From Aporhodopirellula rubra (GTDB taxonomy: Bacteria; Planctomycetota; Planctomycetia; Pirellulales; Pirellulaceae): a stretch of DNA of 64,000 nt. Below the pieces are notes generated by a model, which worked only from the letters and a program-made list of their open reading frames with translations, ran no database searches and had not been told where the DNA came from. Positions 45,281 through 54,085 of the stretch are shown in pieces (the stretch's first letter is position 1; the number at the start of each line of letters is the position of its first letter). Made by a program: the position numbers and the translations under genes. The DNA is taken from NCBI RefSeq assembly GCF_014192335.1, contig NZ_JACHXU010000005.1:124001-188000 (forward strand). Direction: 5' to 3'.

Positions 45281-46395
45281 ATACGAACGTGAACCAACCT
45301 GAAGGCTTTATGCAACGCGATGAACTTCAAACACTGCTCGATCTGCTAGGGCAGCAGGGGTACGAAACCATCGGCCCCACCATCCAACAGGACGCGATCG
45401 TTTACAGAAGCATTCAGTCAACCAAAGAATTACCGCTGGGATGGACTGACGAACAAACCCCGGCCGTCTATGAACTTCACCGTGATGACCATCAATCCGT
45501 CTTTCGGTTCAACTCGAGCCCCGACTCTTGGAAACGTTTCCTATTTCCTGCGTCTCTCGAGATCGGAACGGCAAAGTTGACCGACAACGGTTGGGAATTT
45601 GACGCGCCGAACGAACCAACGCCCCGCTATGCATTGTTCGGCGTTCGCGCATGCGACCTCGCCGCGATCGCCGTTCAAGATCGTGTTTTTCAAGAGAACG
45701 CGTACGTCGATCCCGCCTATCAACGACGACGGAAGGCTGCCTTCATTGTGGCCGTCAATTGTGTGACGGCCGCATCGACATGTTTTTGTCGTGCGATGAA
45801 TACGGGGCCCGAATGCGATTCCGGATTCGACCTCCTGCTGACCGAGATTACCGACGGATTCATCGTCCGCTCCGGATCCGCCTCCGGTCAAGCGATACTG
45901 GCCGAACTCAACCTCGAACCGCCAACCTCCCTCCAGATCAACGAGGCCGAATCCGAAGTTGCCAACGCGAGCGACCAACAAACCAAACGTTTCGATAAAG
46001 AGGGCGTTCACGATCTTCTAGCGAAGAATCTCGAAAATGCTCACTGGACCGACGTAGCGGAACGATGCCTGTCCTGTGGAAATTGCACCATGGTTTGCCC
46101 CACCTGCTTCTGTTCCACCGTAGGAGACGAATCCAACCTTGCCAACACCGAAGTCAAAAGAGTTCGCCGGTGGGACAGTTGCTTCAACATTGACTTCAGT
46201 CATACCGCCGGTGGCGTGGTGCGCAACGACATTCGCAGTCGATACCGACAATGGCTCGTTCACAAATTGGCGACCTGGGAAGACCAATTTTCGGTAACAG
46301 GCTGCGTCGGCTGCGGACGCTGCATCACATGGTGTCCCGTCGGCATTGATCTCACCGAAGAAGTGGCCGCAATACGCAAAACGAATGCAACGTAA
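45277..46395 (+). CDS. hyhB: 4Fe-4S dicluster protein, sulfhydrogenase beta-subunit type
   Basis: This 372-residue protein resembles the beta subunit of group 3b [NiFe]-hydrogenases (sulfhydrogenases). Its N-terminal part has a conserved Cys region ([34 protein letters not shown]). The C-terminus has two 4Fe-4S cluster motifs: [16 protein letters not shown] and [14 protein letters not shown]. It would pass electrons between the gamma/delta subunits and another acceptor such as sulfur compounds. The GTG start overlaps the cNMP-binding gene stop by 4 bases. It lies about 8.6 kb from the gamma, delta and alpha genes, with regulators and other genes between, rather than next to them as in typical operons. 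Confidence 0.85.
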   Translation: MNTNVNQPEGFMQRDELQTLLDLLGQQGYETIGPTIQQDAIVYRSIQSTKELPLGWTDEQTPAVYELHRDDHQSVFRFNSSPDSWKRFLFPASLEIGTAKLTDNGWEFDAPNEPTPRYALFGVRACDLAAIAVQDRVFQENAYVDPAYQRRRKAAFIVAVNCVTAASTCFCRAMNTGPECDSGFDLLLTEITDGFIVRSGSASGQAILAELNLEPPTSLQINEAESEVANASDQQTKRFDKEGVHDLLAKNLENAHWTDVAERCLSCGNCTMVCPTCFCSTVGDESNLANTEVKRVRRWDSCFNIDFSHTAGGVVRNDIRSRYRQWLVHKLATWEDQFSVTGCVGCGRCITWCPVGIDLTEEVAAIRKTNAT

Positions 46396-46485
46396 AACGA
46401 TTGCGACGAGACCGAACAAACATTGAAACCGCTCACCAACGCAGTGATCTGCCCGCCCATCCCCCTCCACTCGGAGACGAATACC

Positions 46486-47073
46486 ATGACGAAATACAAC
46501 GAGAATTCGACATTAGCTCGCCGCGCCCAACTGGGTTCGTTCTTTGAAGAACTGGAGGATCGAATCGTTCAAAAGCTGCGAACCGAAGCCAGCAGTGAGG
46601 AAGGTCGAGCCGAATTGTTGCGAAGCACCGGTCTGCATGACGAAGTGTTGCTGAATGAGTTGAGTAGTCTAGGAATCCCCGCTGATGGCTTGATGGCACT
46701 GCGTTTATTCCCACTGATTCTCGTCGCGTGGGCCGAAGACGATGCAGATGCGAAGGAACGCACCGAGGTGCTCTCCCAAGCACTGAAGATCGGTATTCGC
46801 CAAGACACCACGGCGTGGATTTTGCTCACCCAGTGGCTCTCGAAGAAGCCACCGGGGCTCGGCGTGGACGCTTGGAAGCGTTACGTACACGAGATCTTTG
46901 CATCAATGTCGGATGTTGCGAAATCGCGGCTTATTCAACTCACTGAATCCCAAATGCTACACGTTGCCAAAGCATCGGGCGGTCACTTCGGGTTCGGAAA
47001 GGTATCGAAAAAAGAAGCCGCAATCATTCGTCAGATCACCACGGCAATGCGGCAGCAAACGTTGATGCGATAG
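46486..47073 (+). CDS. TerB-like helical protein
   Basis: This 195-residue cytoplasmic protein has no clear active-site motif. Residues about 70-115 ([31 protein letters not shown]) look like the helical TerB domain, in which acidic residues after a hydrophobic helix can bind metal. The second half is helical and ends in [21 protein letters not shown] start at the ATG at 46486, with GGAG 9 bases upstream; the longer frame adds 21 unlikely residues. It lies 90 bases after hyhB on the same strand and may be co-transcribed with the cNMP-binding/beta unit. The TerB call rests on pattern only; function unknown. Confidence 0.6.
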   Translation: MTKYNENSTLARRAQLGSFFEELEDRIVQKLRTEASSEEGRAELLRSTGLHDEVLLNELSSLGIPADGLMALRLFPLILVAWAEDDADAKERTEVLSQALKIGIRQDTTAWILLTQWLSKKPPGLGVDAWKRYVHEIFASMSDVAKSRLIQLTESQMLHVAKASGGHFGFGKVSKKEAAIIRQITTAMRQQTLMR

Positions 47074-47134
47074 AGGATCATGCGATCGACACCGCTCCAC
47101 GGGGCTTTGATCTGCGAGTTCCCTGTCGGTCTCT

Positions 47135-48166
47135 TCACACGGACTCAACCGGTTGGTTGAATTTCTCTCGAAACGCTTGAATGTCTCCGATGTGCCCCAT
47201 TAGGATCAATGTGTCGCCGACCTGGATCACCTGAGACGCGTTCGGGTTGAATAGCAATTTCCCCTCTCGAGATTGAATCGCAACGATAAGCAGTTTGTGG
47301 CCACGATGAGCATCGGTCGCACCAACGGACATCCCGGTCAATAGGCTCGATTCGGCGACACGCAATTCATCCAGTTCCAAGTCGGAGAATTCACGTTGCG
47401 AGACCAATTCCATCAAATCCGCCGTCGTTGGACGTGTGATCACGCGAGCCATCTGTCGCGATCCAACCACTGTCGGCATCACGACACGGTCGGCTCCCGC
47501 TTGGCGCAATTTCTTCTCGGTGCTGCGTAGTTCCGCTCGCGCGACAATCTGAATTTTGGAATTGAGATTACGTGCCGTGAGTGTCAAGAATACGTTTTCG
47601 GCGTCTCCGGAAAGCGCCGCCACGAGAGTTCGTGCCCGAACGATCCCGACTGACTCCAGCGTGTTTTCTTCGGTCGCGTCTCCCGTCAAACACGCGAAGC
47701 CAAGAACATCCGCCTCGCGGATTCGGTCTGCGTTCAATTCAATAATGACGACAACGCGTCCCTGCGACCGCAAGTCTTCTGCCAAACTCTGGCCCATCCG
47801 TCCAAAGCCACAGATAATGACGTGATCCTTCATGTTTGCAATTTCAGCGGTCATTCGACGTAATCCGATAAGGCGATCGATCTCTCCCGCCAAGAGTAAC
47901 TGAATCAACCCGCCGAATGTATACGCAGCCGCAGACATTCCGATAAGGATCACCAACACCGTATACAGTTGCAGCCCTGGTGAAAGCGAACTCGATTCGC
48001 TGTAGCCAACCGTGGAGATCGTGATCACTACCATCCAAACGGATTCTAGCCATCCATAGTCACCAAGATAGCGATAACCCGCAACCGCGATGGCAAACAC
48101 AAACAGCAGCAACACACCGCCACTGGCGATGCGTTGGACCGGCGTCCTCGAAGCATGCGTCCTCAC
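47135..48166 (-). CDS. Two-TM potassium channel with RCK (TrkA-type) domains
   Basis: This 343-residue protein has two membrane segments (GVLLLFVFAIAVAGYRYLG and LQLYTVLVILIGMSAAAY) around a pore with the K+ filter TVGYSES. An RCK-N Rossmann domain follows, with the NAD-binding GFGRMG and an acidic strand end (VVVIIELNADRIRE), then an RCK-C domain (ADLMELVSQREFSDLELDELRV) that ends with GDTLILMG. It conducts K+ under control of a bound nucleotide or ion. It uses a GTG start, 27 bases behind the NtrC-type regulator gene on the same strand. The NAD(H)-binding site could link K+ flux to redox state (inference). Confidence 0.9.
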   Translation of the reverse strand: MRTHASRTPVQRIASGGVLLLFVFAIAVAGYRYLGDYGWLESVWMVVITISTVGYSESSSLSPGLQLYTVLVILIGMSAAAYTFGGLIQLLLAGEIDRLIGLRRMTAEIANMKDHVIICGFGRMGQSLAEDLRSQGRVVVIIELNADRIREADVLGFACLTGDATEENTLESVGIVRARTLVAALSGDAENVFLTLTARNLNSKIQIVARAELRSTEKKLRQAGADRVVMPTVVGSRQMARVITRPTTADLMELVSQREFSDLELDELRVAESSLLTGMSVGATDAHRGHKLLIVAIQSREGKLLFNPNASQVIQVGDTLILMGHIGDIQAFREKFNQPVESV

Positions 48167-48193
48167 TCGCGGCCCACCCGAACAAAAGGACGA

Positions 48194-49657
48194 TCAAACG
48201 GCTGATCCACACGACGATACGAATTCACGACATTCGCCGTTCGTCTCCTTGTTTGCGTTCGCGTTGTTTTGGAATCGATCGAGCAAACGATACAATTTTC
48301 GTCGATGAATCCCCAATCGCCGGGCCGTACTGGCTTTGTTTCCATGTTCCTTCGCCAAGACCTCTTCGACGTGAACACGGACAACATCATCGAGTTTAAA
48401 TCTCGCGTCGCCGAGCATCTCACTGTATGGGGAAGCATTGGACGGGGCATGAAGGCTATCGGTACTTTCGGTTCTGGAACGCCCTGGCAAAGCCTGATTG
48501 TAGTTCACGATCTCGCACGGCAAATCGTCCAACATAATATCAAAATTCTCCGCCAGGATCGTGGCTCGTTCGATGACATTAATGAGTTGCCGGATGTTGC
48601 CCGGCCATGGATATCGGTTCAGAGCGTCTCGGGCGTCCTGTTCAATTCGGAACGAGCGTGGCAGAAAGTGATCGATCAATCGGTCGACGTCGCCTTCGCG
48701 TTCACGCAACGTCGGCAACTGAATCGAGAAAACGTTGATTCGATAGAATAGATCTTCTCGGAAACGTCCCGCATCGACTTCCTGTTGCAGGTCACGATTC
48801 GTGGCCGCGATGATTCGCACTTTCACTCGACGTTCTCGATGGCACCCCACCCGGCGCATGGTTCCGTCTTCGAGGACGCGCAACAGTTTGGGCTGCAACG
48901 AGAGCGGCAATTCGCCAACCTCGTCGATGAACAACGTGCCTTCATCTGCAATCTCAAACAACCCTGGCTTGTCGGCCGTTGCTCCGGTAAACGATCCCTT
49001 CAAATGACCAAACAATTCACTCTCAACGAGGTTCTCAGGGAACGCAGCGCAGTTAACGGTCACAAACGGATTTTCCGCGAAGTGACTCGCCTGTTGAATC
49101 GCCTGTGCGACGACCTCTTTACCGGTTCCACTCTCGCCTTGCAAAAGCACGGGCTTATTCGTCGGCCCGACTTTTTCGATCATTTTGACAACTTGCATGA
49201 GCGACGGCGATTCACCGATCAGGGACGCCGCCGGGCGTGCGCGTGAGATCACCGCCTTGAGTTGCTTGTTTTCCTTCTTGAGCTGGCGTCGCTCGCGTGC
49301 GCGGAAACAATGATGTTCGAGATCGCCCAAAGAGCACGGCTTCCTCAAATAGTCACACGCTCCCATCTTCATAGCCGAGACTGCGGTTTCCACCGTTCCC
49401 TGTCCCGTCAACATGATCACTTCAATGTCCAATTTCTCTTGATGGACGCGTTGCAACAACTCGAGACCAGACATTCCCGGCATGTTCATGTCAAAGATGC
49501 CGACATCGAAAGTCTCTCGCTGAATCAGACTGAGAGCCTCGGCCGCGTTGGATACATCGGTAACCTCGTGTCCCTTGCGTTGCATCCACTTCGCCGCCGA
49601 ACGGCGCGAATCCTCTTCGTCGTCAACGAGCAACAGCTTAATAGGAGTTTCGGACAT
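48194..49657 (-). CDS. NtrC-family sigma-54-dependent response regulator
   Basis: This 487-residue protein has a receiver domain ([18 protein letters not shown]; phospho-acceptor Asp in [12 protein letters not shown]), a sigma-54 activator AAA+ domain with Walker A GESGTGKE, the loop GSFTGA (usually GAFTGA) that contacts sigma-54, and Walker [13 protein letters not shown]. The C-terminus is a Fis-type helix-turn-helix ([23 protein letters not shown]). GAGGA precedes the ATG at 49657. It is followed by the K+ channel gene 27 bases on. It is the natural activator for the four sigma-54 promoters found here (inference; same locus). Two nearby kinases could phosphorylate it. Confidence 0.93.
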   Translation of the reverse strand: MSETPIKLLLVDDEEDSRRSAAKWMQRKGHEVTDVSNAAEALSLIQRETFDVGIFDMNMPGMSGLELLQRVHQEKLDIEVIMLTGQGTVETAVSAMKMGACDYLRKPCSLGDLEHHCFRARERRQLKKENKQLKAVISRARPAASLIGESPSLMQVVKMIEKVGPTNKPVLLQGESGTGKEVVAQAIQQASHFAENPFVTVNCAAFPENLVESELFGHLKGSFTGATADKPGLFEIADEGTLFIDEVGELPLSLQPKLLRVLEDGTMRRVGCHRERRVKVRIIAATNRDLQQEVDAGRFREDLFYRINVFSIQLPTLREREGDVDRLIDHFLPRSFRIEQDARDALNRYPWPGNIRQLINVIERATILAENFDIMLDDLPCEIVNYNQALPGRSRTESTDSLHAPSNASPYSEMLGDARFKLDDVVRVHVEEVLAKEHGNKASTARRLGIHRRKLYRLLDRFQNNANANKETNGECREFVSSCGSAV

Positions 49658-49928
49658 CACGTTTCCTCACGGGAGTGATTTGGAGGTCAAAGTCTCCCCG
49701 CCGCAAAGTCGATCCACGATCATGTATCCCCGCAGCACGGTGGTCGAACCTGCTGCGAATGACGTTCCGCAGCCCACGACAGCACAAACCGCTACACAAT
49801 GCCCCAATCTCACGTGCATCGCCGCACAGATGGTCGCCGATGCACGCTTTTGACGTGTCTCACTTTTGCCTACGGTGGCGGACCGAATTCACTCGGTGCG
49901 ATGTCGAATTAGCCGGTAAAAGCGTTGG
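49658..49928. other. Region upstream of the NtrC-type gene
   Basis: With the candidate small gene, this makes the 425 bases between the PAS kinase and the response regulator, both on the minus strand. It probably carries the regulator's promoter. On the minus strand TGGATCGACTTTGC looks like a sigma-54 element, but GG and GC are only 9 bases apart. No gene was seen. Confidence 0.4.
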
Positions 49929-50057
49929 CTAGCTTCGGTTTTCGTTTCGTTTCATGAGGCAGTTCGCAGTCAATTCATGTGAGAGCATTTCAAATGATGA
50001 CGTATCCAATACCGCAACCGGACTCACAAAATCCAGTCTCACGAAGTCTGGCGACAT
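49929..50057 (-). CDS. Candidate 42-residue small gene
   Basis: This is an open frame of 42 codons on the minus strand, directly downstream of the PAS kinase gene. AAGGAG lies 8 bases before the ATG at 50057, one of the best ribosome binding sites around. The product starts MSPDFVRLDFVSPVAVLD and ends KRNENRS; no domain or membrane segment is seen. It may be a small co-transcribed gene or chance. Confidence 0.35.
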   Translation of the reverse strand: MSPDFVRLDFVSPVAVLDTSSFEMLSHELTANCLMKRNENRS

Positions 50058-50082
50058 CGGCTGTATCTCCTTGGAAATTGCT

Positions 50083-51168
50083 TTAGTTTGCATAAAGCTG
50101 CGGAAAACGAATCCGAACCACGGTTCCGCCGCCGGGATGGTTCGACGCGTCAATATTCCCTTCGTGTGCCTCGATGATGCGACGGCACACCGCTAATCCC
50201 AGACCCGTGCCCTGTTGCTTGGTCGTAAAGAACGGTTCGAACAAACACCGCTTCACGGCTTCATCGAGGCCAGAACCGTGATCTCGCACGCAGATCTGTA
50301 GCATTCCCGTTCCAGAGTCCAAACGCCGGCATCGAATCTCGATCGTTTGATAGACAGAACTCGCCTGTAACGCGTTTTCAAGAAGGTGACGTAGCACGAC
50401 ACCAAACCGGTCAACATCAAGACTCACCGAATCACAGAAGGCGTCGCACTCGATATGTAATTTCGGCGTTTCGCCCCTACGTTCCCGCGACCATTGGTCG
50501 GTCACCGCCCTTATCAGCCAACGCAGGTCGACGGAAGAACGCTTCAGGATAATCGGTGCGGCGTACTCGCGGACGTCTTCGTATGTCCGATGAATACTGT
50601 GCAAGGCCTCTCGAATACGGTTCGTCAATTGATGCGTCTCAGAATCCTCGACGAGATCCATTTCCAGCAAATCGAGACAGGATTCTGCTCGTTGCATCGC
50701 ATTGCGAGATTCATGCGAGAGCCCCGATACCATTTGCGATACCGCGGCCAAACGTTCACGCTGAACATGCTTCTCCGTGCGAGACTCGTGATCAGAAAGC
50801 TTGACAACATTCGCCAATCGCATCTCACCGTCTATCGTGGTTATCGGATGCAGCGTGACTTTTGCAAGAAAGTCTGTTCCGTTTCGACGTCGGGCCGACA
50901 ACCACCACTCCTTGCCGGGTTCTGGGGCGCGCAGATGTGACAAGAAGCACAGATACTGTGACATATTGTCACTGGAGGCGTCCTCGGGAAAGAGTTGCTC
51001 CAGCTGCCTCCCTGCTAATTCTGATTCCTCGTATCCGAACCATCGTTCGGCGACAGGATTCACCACATGGATAATCCCGGCTGGACTCGAAACAAAAATT
51101 GCCACCGGAGAGGTTTCAAGGAGGAAGTTTGCCAACCTATTGTTTCGTACCGTGGGAATAGTCTGCAT
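50083..51168 (-). CDS. PAS-domain sensor histidine kinase
   Basis: This 361-residue cytoplasmic kinase has no membrane segment. Residues about 10-125 form a PAS domain (FLLETSPVAIFVSSPAGIIHVVNP, WFGYEESELAGRQ). The phospho-acceptor helix is a variant, SHESRNAMQRAESCLDLLE. The ATPase domain has the N box HLLENALQAS, then RDHGSGLDEAV and TTKQQGTGLGLAVCRRI. The ATG at 51168 starts just before the PAS domain; a longer frame to 51300 is possible. PAS domains often sense redox or oxygen through heme or flavin. It probably feeds the NtrC-type regulator encoded downstream on the same strand (inference). Confidence 0.88.
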   Translation of the reverse strand: MQTIPTVRNNRLANFLLETSPVAIFVSSPAGIIHVVNPVAERWFGYEESELAGRQLEQLFPEDASSDNMSQYLCFLSHLRAPEPGKEWWLSARRRNGTDFLAKVTLHPITTIDGEMRLANVVKLSDHESRTEKHVQRERLAAVSQMVSGLSHESRNAMQRAESCLDLLEMDLVEDSETHQLTNRIREALHSIHRTYEDVREYAAPIILKRSSVDLRWLIRAVTDQWSRERRGETPKLHIECDAFCDSVSLDVDRFGVVLRHLLENALQASSVYQTIEIRCRRLDSGTGMLQICVRDHGSGLDEAVKRCLFEPFFTTKQQGTGLGLAVCRRIIEAHEGNIDASNHPGGGTVVRIRFPQLYAN

Positions 51169-51550
51169 GGTGCTTCTGACGCTCAAGAGTTCTTTCAAAC
51201 CAGCGTCACCGAATACGCAACCGGGATGCCACATCCCAATCGAGCACGCACAAATTTGCTCCGACTTCGGCACAACGTTCGCTCCGAATGAAACCGCCAA
51301 CCAGAAGTCGTGTTAGAAATAACGATCATTTTGATGGTCGTCACCGTTACGGGCATCATGAACGATCCGGATTCCTTTCCTCACCCCACTTTCAGACCCC
51401 ACATCGCGTCCCAAACCACTAGGGTGCTATGAACGCAATTGTTAAAAACAATTTTCGGATCTGAACATTAGCCAGGAGGAATCGGATAGGATCGAAAGTA
51501 GGCGATCTCTACAAAACTGCCGTGACTGTCCTTCAATCGGAGTCAATACC
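51169..51550. other. Divergent region between the PAS kinase and flavodoxin genes
   Basis: This 382-base region holds promoters for the PAS kinase gene (minus) and the flavodoxin gene (plus). It contains a 7-bp perfect dyad listed separately. A GG-N10-GC pair at 51423-51436 is too poor elsewhere to be called a sigma-54 promoter. No gene was seen. Confidence 0.45.
51437..51453. promoter_or_regulatory. AATTGTT-AAA-AACAATT dyad
   Basis: A perfect 7-bp inverted repeat with a 3-base centre lies 98 bases before the flavodoxin start. It is A/T-rich and resembles operators of redox regulators in general shape only. No regulator can be named. Confidence 0.35.
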
Positions 51551-52243
51551 ATGCGTGCGATCGTCATCTTTGCTTCCTGTGAAGGCCAAACCCTTCGCAT
51601 CGCACATCGGATTGCACAGACGATGGGCAAACACGGCGTGCCCACGGATACGTTCGACGTCGCCAAACAATCCGTCACCGAAATCGCATTAAAGACTTAC
51701 GACGCCGTTGTGTTGGGTTCGTCATTACACTACGGAGAACATGATCGTCGGATTGAGTGGTGCATCCGAGAACACCAGCGATACTTAGCGAAAATTCCGA
51801 CGGCTTTCTTTTCGGTTTGTCTCGGCATCCTTAGCAAAAATGAACAAGACCGACATGCAGCTGAAGACGTGACCGACGAACTTCTTTCACGCAACATCTT
51901 TAACCCGTCACGGCGGACGGCATTCGCCGGAGCGCTGCGCTACTCAGAGTACGGCTGGCTCAAGAAACGCATCATGCGTCACTTCGCTGAGATTTCAGGG
52001 TACGCCACCGAGTTAGCGCAAGACTATGAATACACGGACTGGCAAGCCGTTGAGGCATTCGCAGTCGATTTCGCCGAATATGTACTGAGGTGCCGCCACC
52101 CCGATCCGATTGGACCATGGCCAGCCGATGCGACTCGGCGTCATCAATGTCATCGCCAATGCGTCAAGGAGAGATCCACGCAACTTGGCAACGATACAGT
52201 CATCGCGGGTGACGCCCAAACCGAAAACGCGAACGTTGAGTGA
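51551..52243 (+). CDS. Flavodoxin-domain protein (HemG-like protoporphyrinogen oxidase)
   Basis: This 230-residue protein has an N-terminal flavodoxin domain (IVIFASCEGQTLRIAHRIAQTM binds the FMN phosphate; VVLGSSLHYGEHD follows) that matches the menaquinone-dependent protoporphyrinogen oxidase type HemG, which works in heme synthesis without oxygen. Residues about 120-180 are consistent with that family (NPSRRTAFAGALRYSEYGWLKKRIM). The C-terminal 50 residues (HRQCVKERSTQLGNDTVIAGDA) are an extra, weakly structured tail. It is placed between two kinases. Oxygen-independent heme synthesis would fit an anoxic regulon; whether the substrate is protoporphyrinogen needs testing. Confidence 0.82.
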   Translation: MRAIVIFASCEGQTLRIAHRIAQTMGKHGVPTDTFDVAKQSVTEIALKTYDAVVLGSSLHYGEHDRRIEWCIREHQRYLAKIPTAFFSVCLGILSKNEQDRHAAEDVTDELLSRNIFNPSRRTAFAGALRYSEYGWLKKRIMRHFAEISGYATELAQDYEYTDWQAVEAFAVDFAEYVLRCRHPDPIGPWPADATRRHQCHRQCVKERSTQLGNDTVIAGDAQTENANVE

Positions 52244-52256
52244 GCGGTCGCTTACG

Positions 52257-53750
52257 TCAAATTTGAACCGGCTCCCTGTGCAGTGACGAATGACAACAGT
52301 CGCTGTTGCCTTGACTGTGCTTCGCGATTCGGATGACGAATTTCGCACCACGGCCGTTCGAGTTCCCGACTTTAATACTCCCACCATGGGCTTCGATAAT
52401 CCGTTGGACGATCGACATGCCTAACCCGGTTCCACGGACTTTCGTAGTGTAGAAGGGCTCAAAGAGTTTCTCACGCTGCTCGCTCGATAACCCCGGTCCG
52501 TTATCCTGGACTTCCAACCAAATCCAATCCGGTCCATCACATTTACAATCGATGGTGATCTGAGTTGGGTCTTCGCATGCGGCCAGTGAATTTTCAAAAA
52601 GGTTACGAAAAACACGCTCTAGACGCATCTCATCAACCTCGACGACGAGAGCGCACCCACAGAGTTTTTCTACGATTTTTGCATCACGATCCCCACGTGA
52701 TGACGCGAGATAGCCCCACACTCGACGCCATAGCTCGGGCAGATCGACTGGTTCGCGATGCAGTTGAAGGGGTGCCGCGTATTGGCGCACCTCTTCGAGC
52801 GTTTCTTTCAATTCGTTCGATGCCCGATAGATCGAATCGACTTCCTCTCGAAGATCCGATTCCAGTGGGATGTCAAGCTGCAGAATATCAACGCTCGCCT
52901 GAATCCTCTGCAACGCATTACGACTTTCATGAGCGATACGCGTGACGGTTTGACCAATCGCGGCCAATCGCTGAGATTGAACCGAGTTCCGTTGGGCTGC
53001 GATCAAGTCGGTGACGTCAACACCAATCGCCAAAATCGATTTCACCTGGTCATGATCGTCTTTTAAAGTCGTGTTGGACCAACGAATTTGTCGCTCTCGC
53101 CCGTCTGTCATCAACACGGAATTCACCACACCTGCGCTTTGCACATTGTGCGCGACACCTAAGAAAACATCACATACCCGCTCTCGGTCATCGGCCGGGA
53201 TGCATTTGGTAAACCAATTGCAACCGAGCAGGTCCTCTAATTTCCAACCGGTAATTTGAGTGAAATACTGATTGAAACGCTGGATCGTTCCGTCCGGGGC
53301 CAGCACAAGGATGACGGCCTCGGCGGTCTTGAGTACTTCAGCGGCGAATTGATGTTCTTCGCACAACTGGTTTTCGATGCGCCGCTGGCGAATGATGCGA
53401 GCGACGCTCGCACGAATCACATCGGCATGAAACGGTTTGCAGATATAGTCGACGACCCCCAATTTCAACGCCGCAATGGAATGCTCCAGATCCGCGTACG
53501 CGGTCACGATGACAAACTCTGCGTTGGGCAACAATTCTTTCAGTTCAGGCAGCACCTCTTCCGCCTGCCCGTCGGGGAGCTGGCGATCGAGCATCACCAA
53601 TGCGATATGAGGTTGCAGGCCGGCAGCGCGGACCTGTGCGAAATTTTCTGCAATTCGAACGTGATGTCCGTCTTGCTGCAAAATCTGCGTCAGGTTAGTC
53701 AAACTGTCCGAATCGTCTTCGACGAGCAACACCTCTAACTCATCGTTCAT
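52257..53750 (-). CDS. Hybrid receiver/PAS/histidine kinase
   Basis: This 497-residue protein has an N-terminal receiver (VLLVEDDSDSLTNL; phospho-acceptor Asp in VMLDRQLPDG), then a PAS domain (AEAVILVLAPDGTIQRFNQYF, TGWKLEDLLGCNWF). The histidine-kinase part follows: the acceptor helix IAHESRNALQRIQASVDIL and the ATPase domain with NLFENSLAAC, DNGPGLSSEQRE and TTKVRGTGLGMSIVQRI. No membrane segment. The acceptor helix HESRNA-x-QR is the same variant as in the PAS kinase at 50083, so the two kinases are related. The receiver at the front suggests it is itself controlled by phosphate transfer. It converges with the flavodoxin gene, 13 bases apart. Confidence 0.88.
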   Translation of the reverse strand: MNDELEVLLVEDDSDSLTNLTQILQQDGHHVRIAENFAQVRAAGLQPHIALVMLDRQLPDGQAEEVLPELKELLPNAEFVIVTAYADLEHSIAALKLGVVDYICKPFHADVIRASVARIIRQRRIENQLCEEHQFAAEVLKTAEAVILVLAPDGTIQRFNQYFTQITGWKLEDLLGCNWFTKCIPADDRERVCDVFLGVAHNVQSAGVVNSVLMTDGRERQIRWSNTTLKDDHDQVKSILAIGVDVTDLIAAQRNSVQSQRLAAIGQTVTRIAHESRNALQRIQASVDILQLDIPLESDLREEVDSIYRASNELKETLEEVRQYAAPLQLHREPVDLPELWRRVWGYLASSRGDRDAKIVEKLCGCALVVEVDEMRLERVFRNLFENSLAACEDPTQITIDCKCDGPDWIWLEVQDNGPGLSSEQREKLFEPFYTTKVRGTGLGMSIVQRIIEAHGGSIKVGNSNGRGAKFVIRIAKHSQGNSDCCHSSLHREPVQI

Positions 53751-53909
53751 CTTATCTTCCCATCAAGGAAAAGAACGCCACGGTACCAACACGATCAATA
53801 CAAATCATGGAGTTTCCGCTGGCTCTATCGTAACAAACGCCTGATTCACTGGTAACCGTTTCGTTTCAGATGCCTAGTGACTGTTTGTCGCAATTGGGAG
53901 CATTTCATT

Positions 53910-53931
53910 GGCACTCCGCACGCTTGCGTGC
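53910..53931. promoter_or_regulatory. Upstream dyad and second sigma-54-like site
   Basis: GCACGC (53918-53923) and GCGTGC (53926-53931) form a perfect 6-bp dyad with a TT centre, about 93 bases upstream of the -24 element at 54017. It is a candidate activator site. It overlaps TGGCACTCCGCACGC (53909-53923), which has GG-N10-GC but a poor -12 box. Confidence 0.45.
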
Positions 53932-54015
53932 TAGAGCGCGCACCCCTGCACGTTCTGGGATGGAATTTGTGCACAGGGTGCCCCAACGATTCGGAAAACC
54001 ATCCTCTTCGGCCTT

Positions 54016-54031
54016 TGGTACGCAAACTGCA
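54016..54031 (+). promoter_or_regulatory. Sigma-54 promoter of the USP/hydrogenase unit
   Basis: TGGTACGCAAACTGCA has GG and GC 10 bases apart and fits TGGCACG-N4-TTGCW except at two fixed positions. The -12 GC is 56 bases before the ATG at 54086, the same as for acg and the cytochrome c' gene. It probably drives the USP gene and the hydrogenase genes behind it. Confidence 0.75.
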
Positions 54032-54085
54032 ATTGGTTCGATTCGTTCAACGCCCCAAACGATCGACAAACGAGGAGACCTGACA

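Larger units (their letters stand above)
53751..54085. other. Promoter region of the USP/hydrogenase unit
   Basis: This 335-base region is divergent between the hybrid kinase gene (minus) and the USP gene (plus). It carries a dyad and two sigma-54-like sites. A longer USP frame runs through it, but lacks the family's start. Confidence 0.6.

Noticed and set aside
49721-49736. TGGATCGACTTTGC on the minus strand before the NtrC-type regulator
   Set aside because: GG and GC are only 9 bases apart, and sigma-54 spacing is strict at 10.
51423-51438. GG-N10-GC pair resembling a sigma-54 promoter upstream of the flavodoxin gene
   Set aside because: Most other consensus positions do not match, and it is 115 bases from the start codon.
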